Shown piece by piece: positions 32,158-40,094 of a stretch of DNA of 64,000 nt. The notes below the pieces were generated by a model. It was not told the origin of the DNA and made no database searches. It saw only the letters and a program-made list of their open reading frames with translations. The DNA lies in contig NZ_AP018718.1 of NCBI RefSeq assembly GCF_003966565.1, positions 1,860,001-1,924,000 of the forward strand. Reading direction: 5' to 3'. The position numbers and the translations under genes are program-made. Source of the stretch: Sulfuricystis multivorans. GTDB taxonomy: Bacteria > Pseudomonadota > Gammaproteobacteria > Burkholderiales > Rhodocyclaceae. Within the stretch, counting starts at the first letter, position 1, and every line of letters starts with the position of its first letter.

Positions 32158-32598
32158 TCAGTAATGCGCATAACGGCTCAGGCCACCCTCTGAGCCGAGC
32201 AGCAAGACATCGTAATGATCCTTGCGGTCGCTCTGGCCTTCCATCCCCGGCGACGTAGCCGGCATGCCCGGCACGATCAGCCCCCGGACCTGCGCATGCG
32301 AAGCCAGCAGGCGCTTGACCTGCTCGGCCGGCACGTGGCCTTCGATCACATAGTCGCCAACCCGGGCGGTGTGACATGAACCATAGCCGTAGGGTATGCC
32401 GAACTTCTTCTTGTACGGAGTGACGTCGTTCGTATCATGCACGCGCACCTCGAATCCGGCGGAACGCATGTGCGCGACCCACGAATTACAGCAGCCGCAG
32501 GAAGGGCTTTTGTAGACGTCCACCGGCGGCAGGCTTTCGGCCCACGACGCAGTGGCAACAAACGCAGTCGCTAAAAACATGGTCATCGATTTACTCAT
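32158..32598 (-). CDS. DUF411 metal-binding periplasmic protein
   Basis: A 146-aa protein with a signal peptide (1-20) and the DUF411 hallmark YKSPSCGCCNSWVAHM. That motif has three clustered cysteines, and GSCHTARVGDYVIEGHVP follows. Family members are linked to copper and other metal resistance. It ends 32 bp before the cytochrome c gene. GAGAGGGA precedes the ATG. Confidence 0.9.
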   Translation of the reverse strand: MSKSMTMFLATAFVATASWAESLPPVDVYKSPSCGCCNSWVAHMRSAGFEVRVHDTNDVTPYKKKFGIPYGYGSCHTARVGDYVIEGHVPAEQVKRLLASHAQVRGLIVPGMPATSPGMEGQSDRKDHYDVLLLGSEGGLSRYAHY

Positions 32599-32650
32599 GA
32601 AATCCCTCTCTCATGTCATGCCGGGTACAGACGGCGGGTTGCCACCTGTA

Positions 32651-32776
32651 TCAAGTCTTTCCTGCCCCGGGCGGTGGTGACGAACAACAACCCGACGACT
32701 GTCCCTTCGCGTGAGCACGCTTGTTCTCGTTCATGAATCGACGCAGGGCGTCGATCAGCTTACTCAGCCAATTCAT
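32651..32776 (-). CDS. Possible 41-aa amphipathic CC-motif protein
   Basis: An open frame starting MNWLSKLIDALRRFMNENKR. It has an amphipathic N-terminal helix, then SGCCSSPPP and a short tail. It is on the same strand and 52 bp upstream of the DUF411 gene. The paired cysteines would suit a metal-linked partner of DUF411. No ribosome site is visible and the ATG has an in-frame upstream extension. It could be chance. Confidence 0.3.
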   Translation of the reverse strand: MNWLSKLIDALRRFMNENKRAHAKGQSSGCCSSPPPGAGKT

Positions 32777-32816
32777 CGCCGCAACTTTCGGAACACGTTT
32801 TCTTCGCGTTGGCATC

Positions 32817-32874
32817 GCTCGGTAAAGCCGAACCGTCATTCATTGCGCTCGGTAAAGCCGAACCATCATTCATT
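32817..32874. repeat. 28-bp direct repeat, two copies
   Basis: GCTCGGTAAAGCCGAACC then RTCATTCATT, at 32817-32844 and 32847-32874, with one mismatch and a 2-bp spacer. Each contains the small inverted repeat TCGG-TAAAG-CCGA. It may be a remnant of a longer array or a binding site. Confidence 0.7.
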
Positions 32875-32972
32875 GGATGGCACGATCACCCAAAAGTTCC
32901 TGCCATCGCAGTTGAGACTCTCACACTCTACACCCGTGCCAGACAACCCTGAAACGAACAGCGCGGGAAAGC

Positions 32973-33191
32973 AATTAACCCAGATTGTCCATTGGAACGC
33001 GAGCGAGTATCAAAAGCGAGGGCGAGCAGGTTTGGGTCTCCGCGACGAGCCAATAACCGTGTCTGGCGATACGCGGGGGCGCACAAAGATGCCGCCCGCA
33101 GCTCGAAAACCGCCGCGAAGGGCGTTGCAATGATCGTATCGGATGCTCATGGCGCATCAGCCCGCTCTCAATGGACAATCCGGGATTAATT
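32973..33191. mobile_element. MITE-like element with imperfect terminal inverted repeats
   Basis: The left end reads AATTAACCCAGATTGTCC and continues with ATTG; the right end on the other strand reads AATTAATCCCGGATTGTC and continues with CATTG. These are about 22-bp inverted repeats with a few differences, enclosing about 170 bp without a gene. No clear target duplication is seen. The right end touches the stop codon of the VWA gene. It may be a non-autonomous transposon remnant. Confidence 0.5.
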
Positions 33192-34435
33192 CAGTTTAGC
33201 TGGATCCTGCGTCCAAACGGCACGGGCGCCTTGCCCTTGACGAGCCAGAGCACCGGATAATTCGGCGCTTGCCTGGGAAATTCGCCATCCGCATCGGTGA
33301 AATAGATCAGCGCGTCGGGTTGCGCGCCGGCGCGTTCGATCCACTCGAACACCGGCGTGAATACCGTGCCGCCGCCGCCGGAAAACTGTCTGGGCAGCCG
33401 CAATTCGTCCCAAGGCTCGAAGAACCACGGGCCGCCTTCCGCCAGCGCACTGTCGCAGGCATGGAGCGTGATGCGCACTGGCAACGCACCCTTCAGCGCA
33501 TTCAGCTCACCGAGGAAGTCGGCCAGATCCTTTTCCGTCACCGAGCCGGAAATATCGAGCGCGACATGGAGGTCGCCGCCGTGGCTGCGTAAGGAAGGCC
33601 AGATCACTTCGCCTTCGCGGCGCGACGGACGCTGCCAGGTGTAGTCGTCACGGGCGATTTGCGACAGGTATTGCGCCAGCAGCGCGCGCCAGGAGACCTG
33701 CGCGGCGAGCGCCGCATCGGCGAGCCGCGCGAGCTGGCCGGAGAGCTTGCCGGCCTCGCGGGCGCGCTGCGCGGCGACGGCCAGATGGCGCTGCCATTGT
33801 TCCTTGAGCTGCTCTTTCTCACGGGCGGAAAGGGGCGGCGGCGGGTCGTTTTCCCCATCCCCTGCCGTCTCGCCAGCGCCGACTTTCTGTTGGTTGCTGC
33901 CGCCGGCATGAGCATCGATCTTTTCGGCGCGGCTTTTGCCCTTGCCCTGCGCTTCGTTCTGCTTCCCCTGTCCGCCGCCATCGCCGCCCTCCGCACCGTC
34001 CCAGACATGCTCGTCCATCATCCGGCTGTCGTCATTGCTATCGTCGATGCAGGGATAGATCTCCTCGGCCGCCATGCCGCGATAGACGTCGAGCACCAGC
34101 GCCTCGGCGGGCGGCGTGAGCCCTTCATCGACGAGGATCGGATTCACTGCGAAGTCGCAGGCCAGATCCCACTTGCGCTGGATGCGGTGGCCACGCCGCG
34201 CGAAATGGCCGAGCGCGCAATGCAGCGCCTCGTGCGCGAGCGCGAACTGAACCTCTCCGGCAGAAAGGCCTTCGATCCAGCGCGGGTTGTAGTAGAGCGT
34301 GCGCGCATCGGTCGCGGTGGTGCGACACCAAGTCGCGGCCTTGAGCGGCAGGCGCAGCACCAGGGCGCCGAGAAACGGCTTGTCGAGGATCAGGCGCGTC
34401 TTGGCCGCCGCGAGTTTGGTTTCGACCTCATTCAT
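33191..34435 (-). CDS. VWA-like metallopeptidase-domain protein (DUF2201)
   Basis: A 414-aa protein of the DUF2201 family. The N-terminal half is a putative zinc metallopeptidase domain with ALAHEALHCALGH (HExxH-like, residues about 67-79). A long Gly/Asp/Lys-rich linker (about 150-210), which contains a dispersed repeat coding KVGAGETA, comes next. The C-terminal half is a VWA-like domain with HVALDISGSVTEKDL (metal-site DxSxS). It overlaps the MoxR ATPase gene by 8 bp. Such pairs are thought to remodel or activate protein complexes, as MoxR/VWA couples do. Confidence 0.88.
   Translation of the reverse strand: MNEVETKLAAAKTRLILDKPFLGALVLRLPLKAATWCRTTATDARTLYYNPRWIEGLSAGEVQFALAHEALHCALGHFARRGHRIQRKWDLACDFAVNPILVDEGLTPPAEALVLDVYRGMAAEEIYPCIDDSNDDSRMMDEHVWDGAEGGDGGGQGKQNEAQGKGKSRAEKIDAHAGGSNQQKVGAGETAGDGENDPPPPLSAREKEQLKEQWQRHLAVAAQRAREAGKLSGQLARLADAALAAQVSWRALLAQYLSQIARDDYTWQRPSRREGEVIWPSLRSHGGDLHVALDISGSVTEKDLADFLGELNALKGALPVRITLHACDSALAEGGPWFFEPWDELRLPRQFSGGGGTVFTPVFEWIERAGAQPDALIYFTDADGEFPRQAPNYPVLWLVKGKAPVPFGRRIQLN
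33863..33886 (-). repeat. Dispersed GGCGCTGG repeat, copy 7
   Basis: On the minus strand, GAAAGTCGGCGCTGG then CGAGACGGCA, coding KVGAGETA in the low-complexity linker of the VWA protein. Confidence 0.7.
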
Positions 34436-35480
34436 ACAGCATCAAGGCGGCAACCGCGTTGGCCCATTCGGCAAACTGCGGCACGGCAAAGAGCGGCTGG
34501 CCGATGCCGCGATGCATGTCGGAGACCAGCATCACGCCCATCTCGCGTTGCGGGAACCTCTGCGCGTAATCGAGGATATGACCCCAGATCTCTGCTGCCT
34601 GCGGAGTGCCGCGCGCGCGCAAGGCGCGGCCGGCGAGCGCCGCGGCCACCGCGTATTGCAGATCGATCTCCTGCGGCACCGGCACGTCGGCGCCGGCGCA
34701 GATCGCGTCGAGATCGGGCAGCCGGTCGAGGCTATCGATGAACGCCGCGCATTCGATACCGGCCGCATGGCCGACGCAAGCCGCCAGGGCACCGGGCAAA
34801 AGCTCGGCATGATCGCCGAACTTCCTGAGCGCGCGGTGGGCGAATTCCCACGAGCGCGGGCTGGGGAAGGCCATCTCGCCGCCGGCGTTCTTCACCGGAT
34901 CGAAAGCGAAGATCAGCTCGGGCTTGAAACGCAGAAAGGCGATGATCCGCTCGTCGATGCCATTGGCGTAGGCCCAGGTCACCCAGTCGTCGAGATTGAC
35001 ATCGACCTCGAAGTGCGAGAAGCGGTTGGCCAAGGGCGCCGGCATCGCGTAGGTGACGCCACGGTCGCCCTGGCGGTTGCCGGCGGCGAAGATCGCCCAG
35101 CCCGGCGGCACGCGGTATTCGCCCAGCCGCCGATCGAGGATCAGCTGGTAGGCGGCCGCCGAGACGGCGGGCGGCGCCGAGGTGATCTCGTCGAGGAACA
35201 GGATGCCGGCCGGCCAGTGACGCTCGGCATCCGGCAGCATCGCCGGCACCGCCCACTCGACGCGATTTTCGATGCGGAACGGGATGCCGCGCAGATCGGA
35301 AGGCTCCATCTGCGACAGGCGGATGTCGATCACCGGCACGCCGTGGCGGGCCGCGACCTGCGCGACGAGCTGCGATTTGCCCACCCCCGGCGGCCCCCAC
35401 AGCATCACCGGCGTGTGATGGCCAGCGGCGGTACTTGCAAATTCGCGGTCGAGGATGTAAGCGAGTTGGGCAGGGCGCAT
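34428..35480 (-). CDS. MoxR-type AAA ATPase
   Basis: A 350-aa AAA+ ATPase of the MoxR type, a chaperone that uses ATP to mature protein complexes together with a VWA partner. Walker A is GPPGVGKSQ (about residues 29-37) and Walker B is ILFLDEI. The sensor 1 region FAAGNRQGDR and a C-terminal lid follow. The ATG overlaps the stop of the reductase fusion by one base (TGATG). It is not norQ by context: norCB is 27 kb away and its VWA partner is DUF2201, not NorD. Confidence 0.9.
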   Translation of the reverse strand: MRPAQLAYILDREFASTAAGHHTPVMLWGPPGVGKSQLVAQVAARHGVPVIDIRLSQMEPSDLRGIPFRIENRVEWAVPAMLPDAERHWPAGILFLDEITSAPPAVSAAAYQLILDRRLGEYRVPPGWAIFAAGNRQGDRGVTYAMPAPLANRFSHFEVDVNLDDWVTWAYANGIDERIIAFLRFKPELIFAFDPVKNAGGEMAFPSPRSWEFAHRALRKFGDHAELLPGALAACVGHAAGIECAAFIDSLDRLPDLDAICAGADVPVPQEIDLQYAVAAALAGRALRARGTPQAAEIWGHILDYAQRFPQREMGVMLVSDMHRGIGQPLFAVPQFAEWANAVAALMLYE

Positions 35481-36952
35481 CAGATCGTCTCGTATCTCAG
35501 TTGGCCGGCAGGCAGCCCCGCCGTTTTCAGGGTGTTCGTCGCGGTTTCGACGAATCCGGCCGGACCGGCGACATAAACCTCGCGCCGGGTGAAATCCGGC
35601 ATTGCCAACACCTTGTCGGCCACCGCCGTGCCGGCAGCAGCGGGGTCGGTCGCGACCAGCGTCGCGTAGCTGAAGGTTTCCAGCGCCTCGGCCCAGGCGC
35701 GGCACTGGTTTTCCAGATAATGGCCATCGGCACGGGTCGCCGCCCAAACGAGCTGCAACAGGCCAGGCAAGTCGGCGGCGGCGGCATTCTCGATCAGGCT
35801 CTTGATCGGCGCAAAGCCGGTGTCGCAGGCGAGGAACAAGATGTCGGCGTTGGTGTCCTTCTGCAGCACGAATTCGCCGAACGGCCCGAATACGCTGATG
35901 AGATCGCCGGGTTTGAACGGATCGGAAAACAGCCGTTGCGCAAATGGATCGTTGTCATCGCGGCGGATGTGAAAGAGCAGGTTGCGATCGTCGCAAGGGC
36001 AGGAGGCGATCGGATAGTCGCCGCGAAAATTGGTCGAGCTGCCCGAGACCGACAACGTCACCGACTGGCCGGCGAGGAAACGCAAACGCTGACTGCGCGG
36101 CGTCTGTAGATGCAGCAGCAGGATGTCGCTGGACAGCGGCGCCACTTGCTTCACCTTGGCCGTCACCTCCTGTTCGGGGATGTCGCTGGGCAGATTGGCC
36201 TCGATCATCTCGATCACCAGATCGGTGACCGCGGTGTTGGAACACAAGAGCGCATGGCCCTGGGCGCGCTCGCTGGCCGAGAGCGGATAGTCGAAAGGAT
36301 GGATCTGCTTGATCTGGCCGGAAACGATGCGTGCCTTGCACAGCCCGCAATTGCCGTTGCGACAGCCATAAGATGGCGCCAGCCCGGCACGCAGCGCGGC
36401 TTCCAGCACCGATTCGTTGCCTTCGACGAAAAACTCGCGACCCGAGGGCCGCACCTTGACCTGCGCCGTCATGACACGCAACACATCATCGAGTACCTCC
36501 AATCGATCGGCGGGTTCTTCGCTGGCCAGCACCGCGGCCAGGCCGGCGTCGAGCATGCGGGCCAGCTCGGCAAGCTGTGGGGAAGGCGCCGTTTTCTGCA
36601 TTTCGTCGATGCGCCTGCTGAGCGCCTCGACGAGGCGATGATACTCGGCCAGATGCCGGCGCACTTCTTCGAGCTCCTCGCTCTGCACCGCCAGGCGCTG
36701 GGCGAGGATTTCCTGGTTGGGCAGGATGCGTTCGCGCACGCGTTTCGCGAACGCCTGCTCCTTGATCTGCATGATGCGCTCGAAGGCGCCGGAATCCTCG
36801 AGCTTGATGTCGGGGTAGAGCCTTTCCAGATCCTCGCTCAGCACCATACCGTCATGGGACGGCAGCTCGCCAGCGGCGATGTGCTTTTGCAGCACCGCGC
36901 GCGGCACGCCGAGCAACTGCGCCGCGCGCGAAAGGGTCAGAGGCAGGGACAT
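35480..36952 (-). CDS. HTH-like / 2Fe-2S ferredoxin / FAD reductase fusion
   Basis: A 490-aa three-part protein. Residues 1-50 look like a helix-turn-helix or excisionase-type DNA-binding domain (LTLSRAAQLLGVPRAVLQKHIAAGEL). Residues 60-130 are charged coiled helix. Residues about 165-250 are a plant-type 2Fe-2S ferredoxin with CRNGNCGLC and a distant Cys. Residues 260-490 are a ferredoxin-NAD(P)H reductase module (DYPIASCPC near the FAD, CDTGFAPIKSLIE near the nucleotide). Enzymes with the last two modules serve oxygenases. Here the gene heads an operon with MoxR and VWA proteins. An N-terminal HTH is unusual. GGAG precedes the ATG. Confidence 0.85.
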   Translation of the reverse strand: MSLPLTLSRAAQLLGVPRAVLQKHIAAGELPSHDGMVLSEDLERLYPDIKLEDSGAFERIMQIKEQAFAKRVRERILPNQEILAQRLAVQSEELEEVRRHLAEYHRLVEALSRRIDEMQKTAPSPQLAELARMLDAGLAAVLASEEPADRLEVLDDVLRVMTAQVKVRPSGREFFVEGNESVLEAALRAGLAPSYGCRNGNCGLCKARIVSGQIKQIHPFDYPLSASERAQGHALLCSNTAVTDLVIEMIEANLPSDIPEQEVTAKVKQVAPLSSDILLLHLQTPRSQRLRFLAGQSVTLSVSGSSTNFRGDYPIASCPCDDRNLLFHIRRDDNDPFAQRLFSDPFKPGDLISVFGPFGEFVLQKDTNADILFLACDTGFAPIKSLIENAAAADLPGLLQLVWAATRADGHYLENQCRAWAEALETFSYATLVATDPAAAGTAVADKVLAMPDFTRREVYVAGPAGFVETATNTLKTAGLPAGQLRYETI

Positions 36953-37218
36953 GGGGCTGTCTCCTCGTTACATTCGTAATTATCGTTTTGCTGATGATAC
37001 CGAAAAGCGCCAAGAAAATTGTGGGGCGCCTCACAGACAGACGGCGAATCATTGCCCGACCGTTTAGCCAAAGCAAAACTATTGATACACATCAATATAA
37101 GAATATTGAGGATTACTAAACTTTGCTGAGCCCTGCCCGATCGGGCCAGTAGCCAGCTCGATGCTGCAGGAAAGACCGGACAGGTTTTTCATCATTTCGT
37201 TCAAACAGGGGGCATTCC
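36953..37218. other. Divergent intergenic region upstream of the porin
   Basis: A 266-bp AT-richer gap between the reductase fusion and the porin. It contains the perfect FNR box at 37082-37095, a -10-like TACTAA at about 37114-37119, and an imperfect palindrome TTACATTCGTAA at 36968-36979 just upstream of the reductase gene. Nothing else is evident. Confidence 0.7.
37082..37095 (+). promoter_or_regulatory. FNR/DNR-type box upstream of the porin
   Basis: TTGAT-ACAC-ATCAA is a perfect FNR consensus. A -10-like TACTAA lies about 25 bp downstream, giving a predicted start near 37130 and a leader of about 90 nt for the porin gene. The divergent reductase gene is 130 bp away and could also be affected. 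Confidence 0.82.
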
Positions 37219-38919
37219 ATGAAACGACAGCAGATCAAGCGATCCCTGCTCGCCGCGCTGGTCTCGGGCATTTTCCTGCCCGTCGGCGCCCAGGCCACGA
37301 CCGAAGCCGAACTTCTCCAGAAACTCGAGGCGCTGACCAAGGAAGTCGAAGCGCTGAAGGCGCAGGTGGCTGCGCAGCAGAAAGCCACCCAGCAGGTCGC
37401 CGACAAGGTCGAGGTCGCCGAGAGCAAGTCGCTCGGCAAGTGGCTGGATATCGGCGGCGATTATCAGTTCCGCATCGATAGCATGAAGGGCGAGACAAAG
37501 AATTATTCTGATGTCTTCACAGCTTTTGAAGGATTGCAGAATGCAATGCTCGGTGCTGGCACGATTGGGCAGCTGATTGCCTTCAATCAACAGATGTCAG
37601 CAATCACAACTTACAATCAAGCCGCTTCTTTTGCACCCGCAGCTCTCGCTTCACTGGGTGGGTTGATGAGCACATACAACATTGATCCACGTATTGCTGC
37701 CTCCAAACCCAAAAACGACACGCTCTACACCCACCGCTTCGGCCTCGACCTGCATGCCAAGGTCGCGCAGGACGTCTCGCTGACCACGCGGCTGATGATG
37801 TACAAGACCTTCGGCGACCAGAGCCTCGATGCGATCTCGAACGCACCGAACACACCCTACTTCGCCGATCGTGTCGGCGTGTTCGATGGCACGCTCTCCC
37901 ATGTGCCCTCCGACAGCTACCTGAACGTCGACCGCGCCTATGTCACCTGGAACAACCTGTTCGACGAGGACATCTGGTTCTCGGTCGGCCGCCGTCCCTC
38001 GACCAACGGCGCGCCGCTGAACCTGAAATACAACGGCGAATGGCCGGGCCGCGGCGGCACGCCGGCGCTGCTAGTCGATTATGCCTTCGATGGCATGACG
38101 CTCGGCTATGGCTTCGACAGCGATGCGCTTCCCGGCGGCTATGCCAAACTGTGTTATGGTCGCGGCTTCGAGAGCGGCTTCAAGTGGCCGCCCGGCAATT
38201 CGCTCGAGGATACCGACATGGTCGGCATCGCCCTCGTGCCGATCGACACCGGTGCGACGCGCGTCTGGCTGCAATGGAACCGCGGCATGAACATCTTCGA
38301 CGCGCCGAAGATGCAGAATACCTATTTCGGCACGACGATGCCGAAGACCAACCTCGGCGACATCGACTGGCTCGGCGCCGGCATCATGGGCAAGGTCAAG
38401 AACGTCGGCAAGGGCGAGCTATATTACTTCGCCGATCTGGGCTTGAGCCGCACCCATCCGAACGACAACGTCTCTGCCCAGTTCGGCTTCCAGGGCCTGC
38501 TGACCGGCGGGTTCTTCAATCCCGAAGCACCGAAGGACAAAACTGGCGGCGCGGTGTTCCTCGGCTTGCGCTACGACCTGCCGTCGAAAACCAAGCTCGG
38601 CTTCGAGTACAACCACGGCAGCAAGAATTGGATCACTTTCGCGCCGGCAGCGGCCGACATGTGGACCTCGAAGGTTGGCACGCGCGGTAACGTCTATGAG
38701 GTCTATCTGATCCAGGAATTCGACGCCAAGCCGATCGCCTCGGCTCAGGCGAAGAGTTTCTTCCGCCTCGGCTTCCAGTACTACGACTTCAAGTACACCG
38801 GCAGCAACAACTGGGTCGGCGCCCCGGTCAAGATTTCCGACGTGAATGGCCAGATGATGACCATGGCGCCGCTTTCCAAGGCTTACGATCTCTACGGCAC
38901 ACTGGAAGTGAGGTTCTGA
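37219..38919 (+). CDS. Outer-membrane porin-like protein (DUF3373 type)
   Basis: A 566-aa secreted protein with a signal peptide (1-25), a short coiled-coil segment (ELLQKLEALTKEVEALKAQ, about 30-50) and a long beta-barrel region ending in Phe (YGTLEVRF), as outer-membrane barrels do. The coiled-coil plus barrel layout resembles DUF3373 proteins of respiratory bacteria. About 225 bp (codons roughly 93-168) are clearly less GC-rich than the rest and code a Gln/Ala/Asn-rich loop, likely surface-exposed and exchanged. FNR control suggests uptake of a solute used anaerobically. The substrate is unknown. Confidence 0.8.
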   Translation: MKRQQIKRSLLAALVSGIFLPVGAQATTEAELLQKLEALTKEVEALKAQVAAQQKATQQVADKVEVAESKSLGKWLDIGGDYQFRIDSMKGETKNYSDVFTAFEGLQNAMLGAGTIGQLIAFNQQMSAITTYNQAASFAPAALASLGGLMSTYNIDPRIAASKPKNDTLYTHRFGLDLHAKVAQDVSLTTRLMMYKTFGDQSLDAISNAPNTPYFADRVGVFDGTLSHVPSDSYLNVDRAYVTWNNLFDEDIWFSVGRRPSTNGAPLNLKYNGEWPGRGGTPALLVDYAFDGMTLGYGFDSDALPGGYAKLCYGRGFESGFKWPPGNSLEDTDMVGIALVPIDTGATRVWLQWNRGMNIFDAPKMQNTYFGTTMPKTNLGDIDWLGAGIMGKVKNVGKGELYYFADLGLSRTHPNDNVSAQFGFQGLLTGGFFNPEAPKDKTGGAVFLGLRYDLPSKTKLGFEYNHGSKNWITFAPAAADMWTSKVGTRGNVYEVYLIQEFDAKPIASAQAKSFFRLGFQYYDFKYTGSNNWVGAPVKISDVNGQMMTMAPLSKAYDLYGTLEVRF

Positions 38920-39005
38920 TTTGTCGCTTTGCGGTCGGCAGTGTAAACTTTGCGATGCCGGTCGCGTTAATGCTTGCGTAATTTCCTTTCTGGAGGATTC
39001 CAACC

Positions 39006-39317
39006 ATGCTGAAGAAGTTTGCCGTAGCCGCCGTACTCGCCGCCTCCGTCGTCGCGTTCTCGCCCATCGCTTCGGCCGCCAATGTCAAGATGGTCGGCAC
39101 GGTGCAGGAAATCAAAATGGCGCCCGACGGCAAGTCGGCCACCGTCGTCCTGAAGAACGTCAAGGGTGGCGCGGAAGTCACCGTGCTGATCAAGGATGAC
39201 CTGACGCTCGACAAGTTCAAGGACAAGCGCATCGTCAAGGGCGACGAAGTCCGCGTGAAGTATGATGACGGCCAGAACAACCTGAGCTCCTCGTTCAAGA
39301 AGACCGCCGGTTGCTAA
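39006..39317 (+). CDS. Small periplasmic protein of unknown function
   Basis: A 103-aa protein with a signal peptide (1-24, ending ASA) and a mature part of about 80 residues rich in beta strand and lysine, with VQEIKMAPDGKSATVVLKNV at residues 33-52. It ends in a lone Cys. The composition and length suggest a small OB- or beta-barrel-like fold. GGAGGATT precedes the ATG. A terminator follows it 20 bp downstream. It does not match a family that I can name. Confidence 0.75.
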   Translation: MLKKFAVAAVLAASVVAFSPIASAANVKMVGTVQEIKMAPDGKSATVVLKNVKGGAEVTVLIKDDLTLDKFKDKRIVKGDEVRVKYDDGQNNLSSSFKKTAGC

Positions 39318-39336
39318 ATCGCGTCTTCTTCCGATA

Positions 39337-39360
39337 CGGCGGCCTGCGGGCCGCCGTTTT
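39337..39360 (+). terminator. Intrinsic terminator of the small periplasmic protein gene
   Basis: Stem CGGCGGCC / GGCCGCCG with a 4-nt loop (39337-39356), followed by TTTT. Confidence 0.85.
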
Positions 39361-39379
39361 GGTTTACCCTCTGCGCAAT

Positions 39380-39403
39380 GAATTCGGCGCTGGTAGCACG
39401 GCA
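39380..39403 (+). repeat. Dispersed GGCGCTGG repeat, copy 8
   Basis: GAATTCGGCGCTGG then TAGCACGGCA, between two facing terminators, so it is outside any gene. It shows that the repeat is not simply a shared protein motif. Confidence 0.65.
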
Positions 39404-39429
39404 CCTTCCGGGTGACGTCGGCCAAAGGC

Positions 39430-39455
39430 AAAAAAATCCCCGCCGCAGCGGGGAT
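39430..39455 (-). terminator. Intrinsic terminator of the octaheme cytochrome operon
   Basis: Stem ATCCCCGC / GCGGGGAT with a 4-nt loop (39436-39455), followed on the minus strand by a run of seven T. It lies 29 bp past the cytochrome b stop. Confidence 0.88.
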
Positions 39456-39483
39456 CGATTTGAGGCCATCAACCAACTTGCAA

Positions 39484-40083
39484 TCAGTGCACTTCTTCCC
39501 AGCCGGTGATCATCGCCTTGATGTGTGATAGCGGCGTCGCGCCCGTGGTCGTCAGGTAGACGTGGGCGATCAAGAACAACAGCATCATATAGGCACCGAT
39601 CAGGTGGCCGAGCGCGACGAGGTCGAGTGTGAGCTTGCCGTCCAGCCCCCAAACCAGCCACTGGTCATAGAACAGGTAGAGCAAGCCCGTCACCCAGATC
39701 AGCGGCCCGACGATCACCAGGATGAAGAGGTACGCCAGCCGTTGCAGCGGATTGTGCTTGGAAAGCTGGGTCTGACGGTGCGGGTGCGGCGCGTTCCTGA
39801 AGATGCCGAACAGATAGTAGTTCGCCATCGCCGCGACGTTCTTGGTAGTGGGGATGTACTGCTTCCACTCGCCGGTCGTGAAGTGCCAGAAGATCGCGAA
39901 CAGCCACAGCCCGATCAAAGACCAGGCAGCGAGGGTGTGCAGATTCACCGCCTTTTCGAAGCCGAAGTTGCTGTAGAGGCCATGGATCTCGAAGCCGGTG
40001 ATCATCAGGAAGATGATCAGCCCTGCCTGCCCCCAGTGCCAGAATCGTTCGAAGCGCTTGAAGATGTAAATCTTTTCGGACAT
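39484..40083 (-). CDS. Cytochrome b561-type membrane subunit
   Basis: A 199-aa membrane protein with four helices of the Ni/Fe-hydrogenase/thiosulfate-reductase cytochrome b type. Histidines for two b hemes lie in RFWHWGQAG, NLHTLAAW, and LIGAYMMLLFLIAHVYL. It likely moves electrons between quinone and the periplasmic octaheme cytochrome coded 11 bp upstream. A terminator follows. The start at 40083 begins MSEKIYIFKRFERFWHWGQ. Confidence 0.87.
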   Translation of the reverse strand: MSEKIYIFKRFERFWHWGQAGLIIFLMITGFEIHGLYSNFGFEKAVNLHTLAAWSLIGLWLFAIFWHFTTGEWKQYIPTTKNVAAMANYYLFGIFRNAPHPHRQTQLSKHNPLQRLAYLFILVIVGPLIWVTGLLYLFYDQWLVWGLDGKLTLDLVALGHLIGAYMMLLFLIAHVYLTTTGATPLSHIKAMITGWEEVH

Positions 40084-40094
40084 GACGGTTCCCC

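Larger units (their letters stand above)
32599..33190. other. 592-bp region with repeats and at most one tiny gene
   Basis: Between the DUF411 gene and the VWA gene. It holds a possible 41-aa ORF (32651-32776), a 28-bp direct repeat (32817-32874), about 100 bp of unfeatured, lower-GC sequence, and an element of about 219 bp with inverted ends (32973-33191). I see no promoter box of the FNR type here. Confidence 0.7.

Noticed and set aside
33191-35480. norQ-norD pair for NO reductase activation
   Set aside because: The ATPase resembles general MoxR proteins, the VWA partner is DUF2201 with a metallopeptidase domain, and norCB is 27 kb away.
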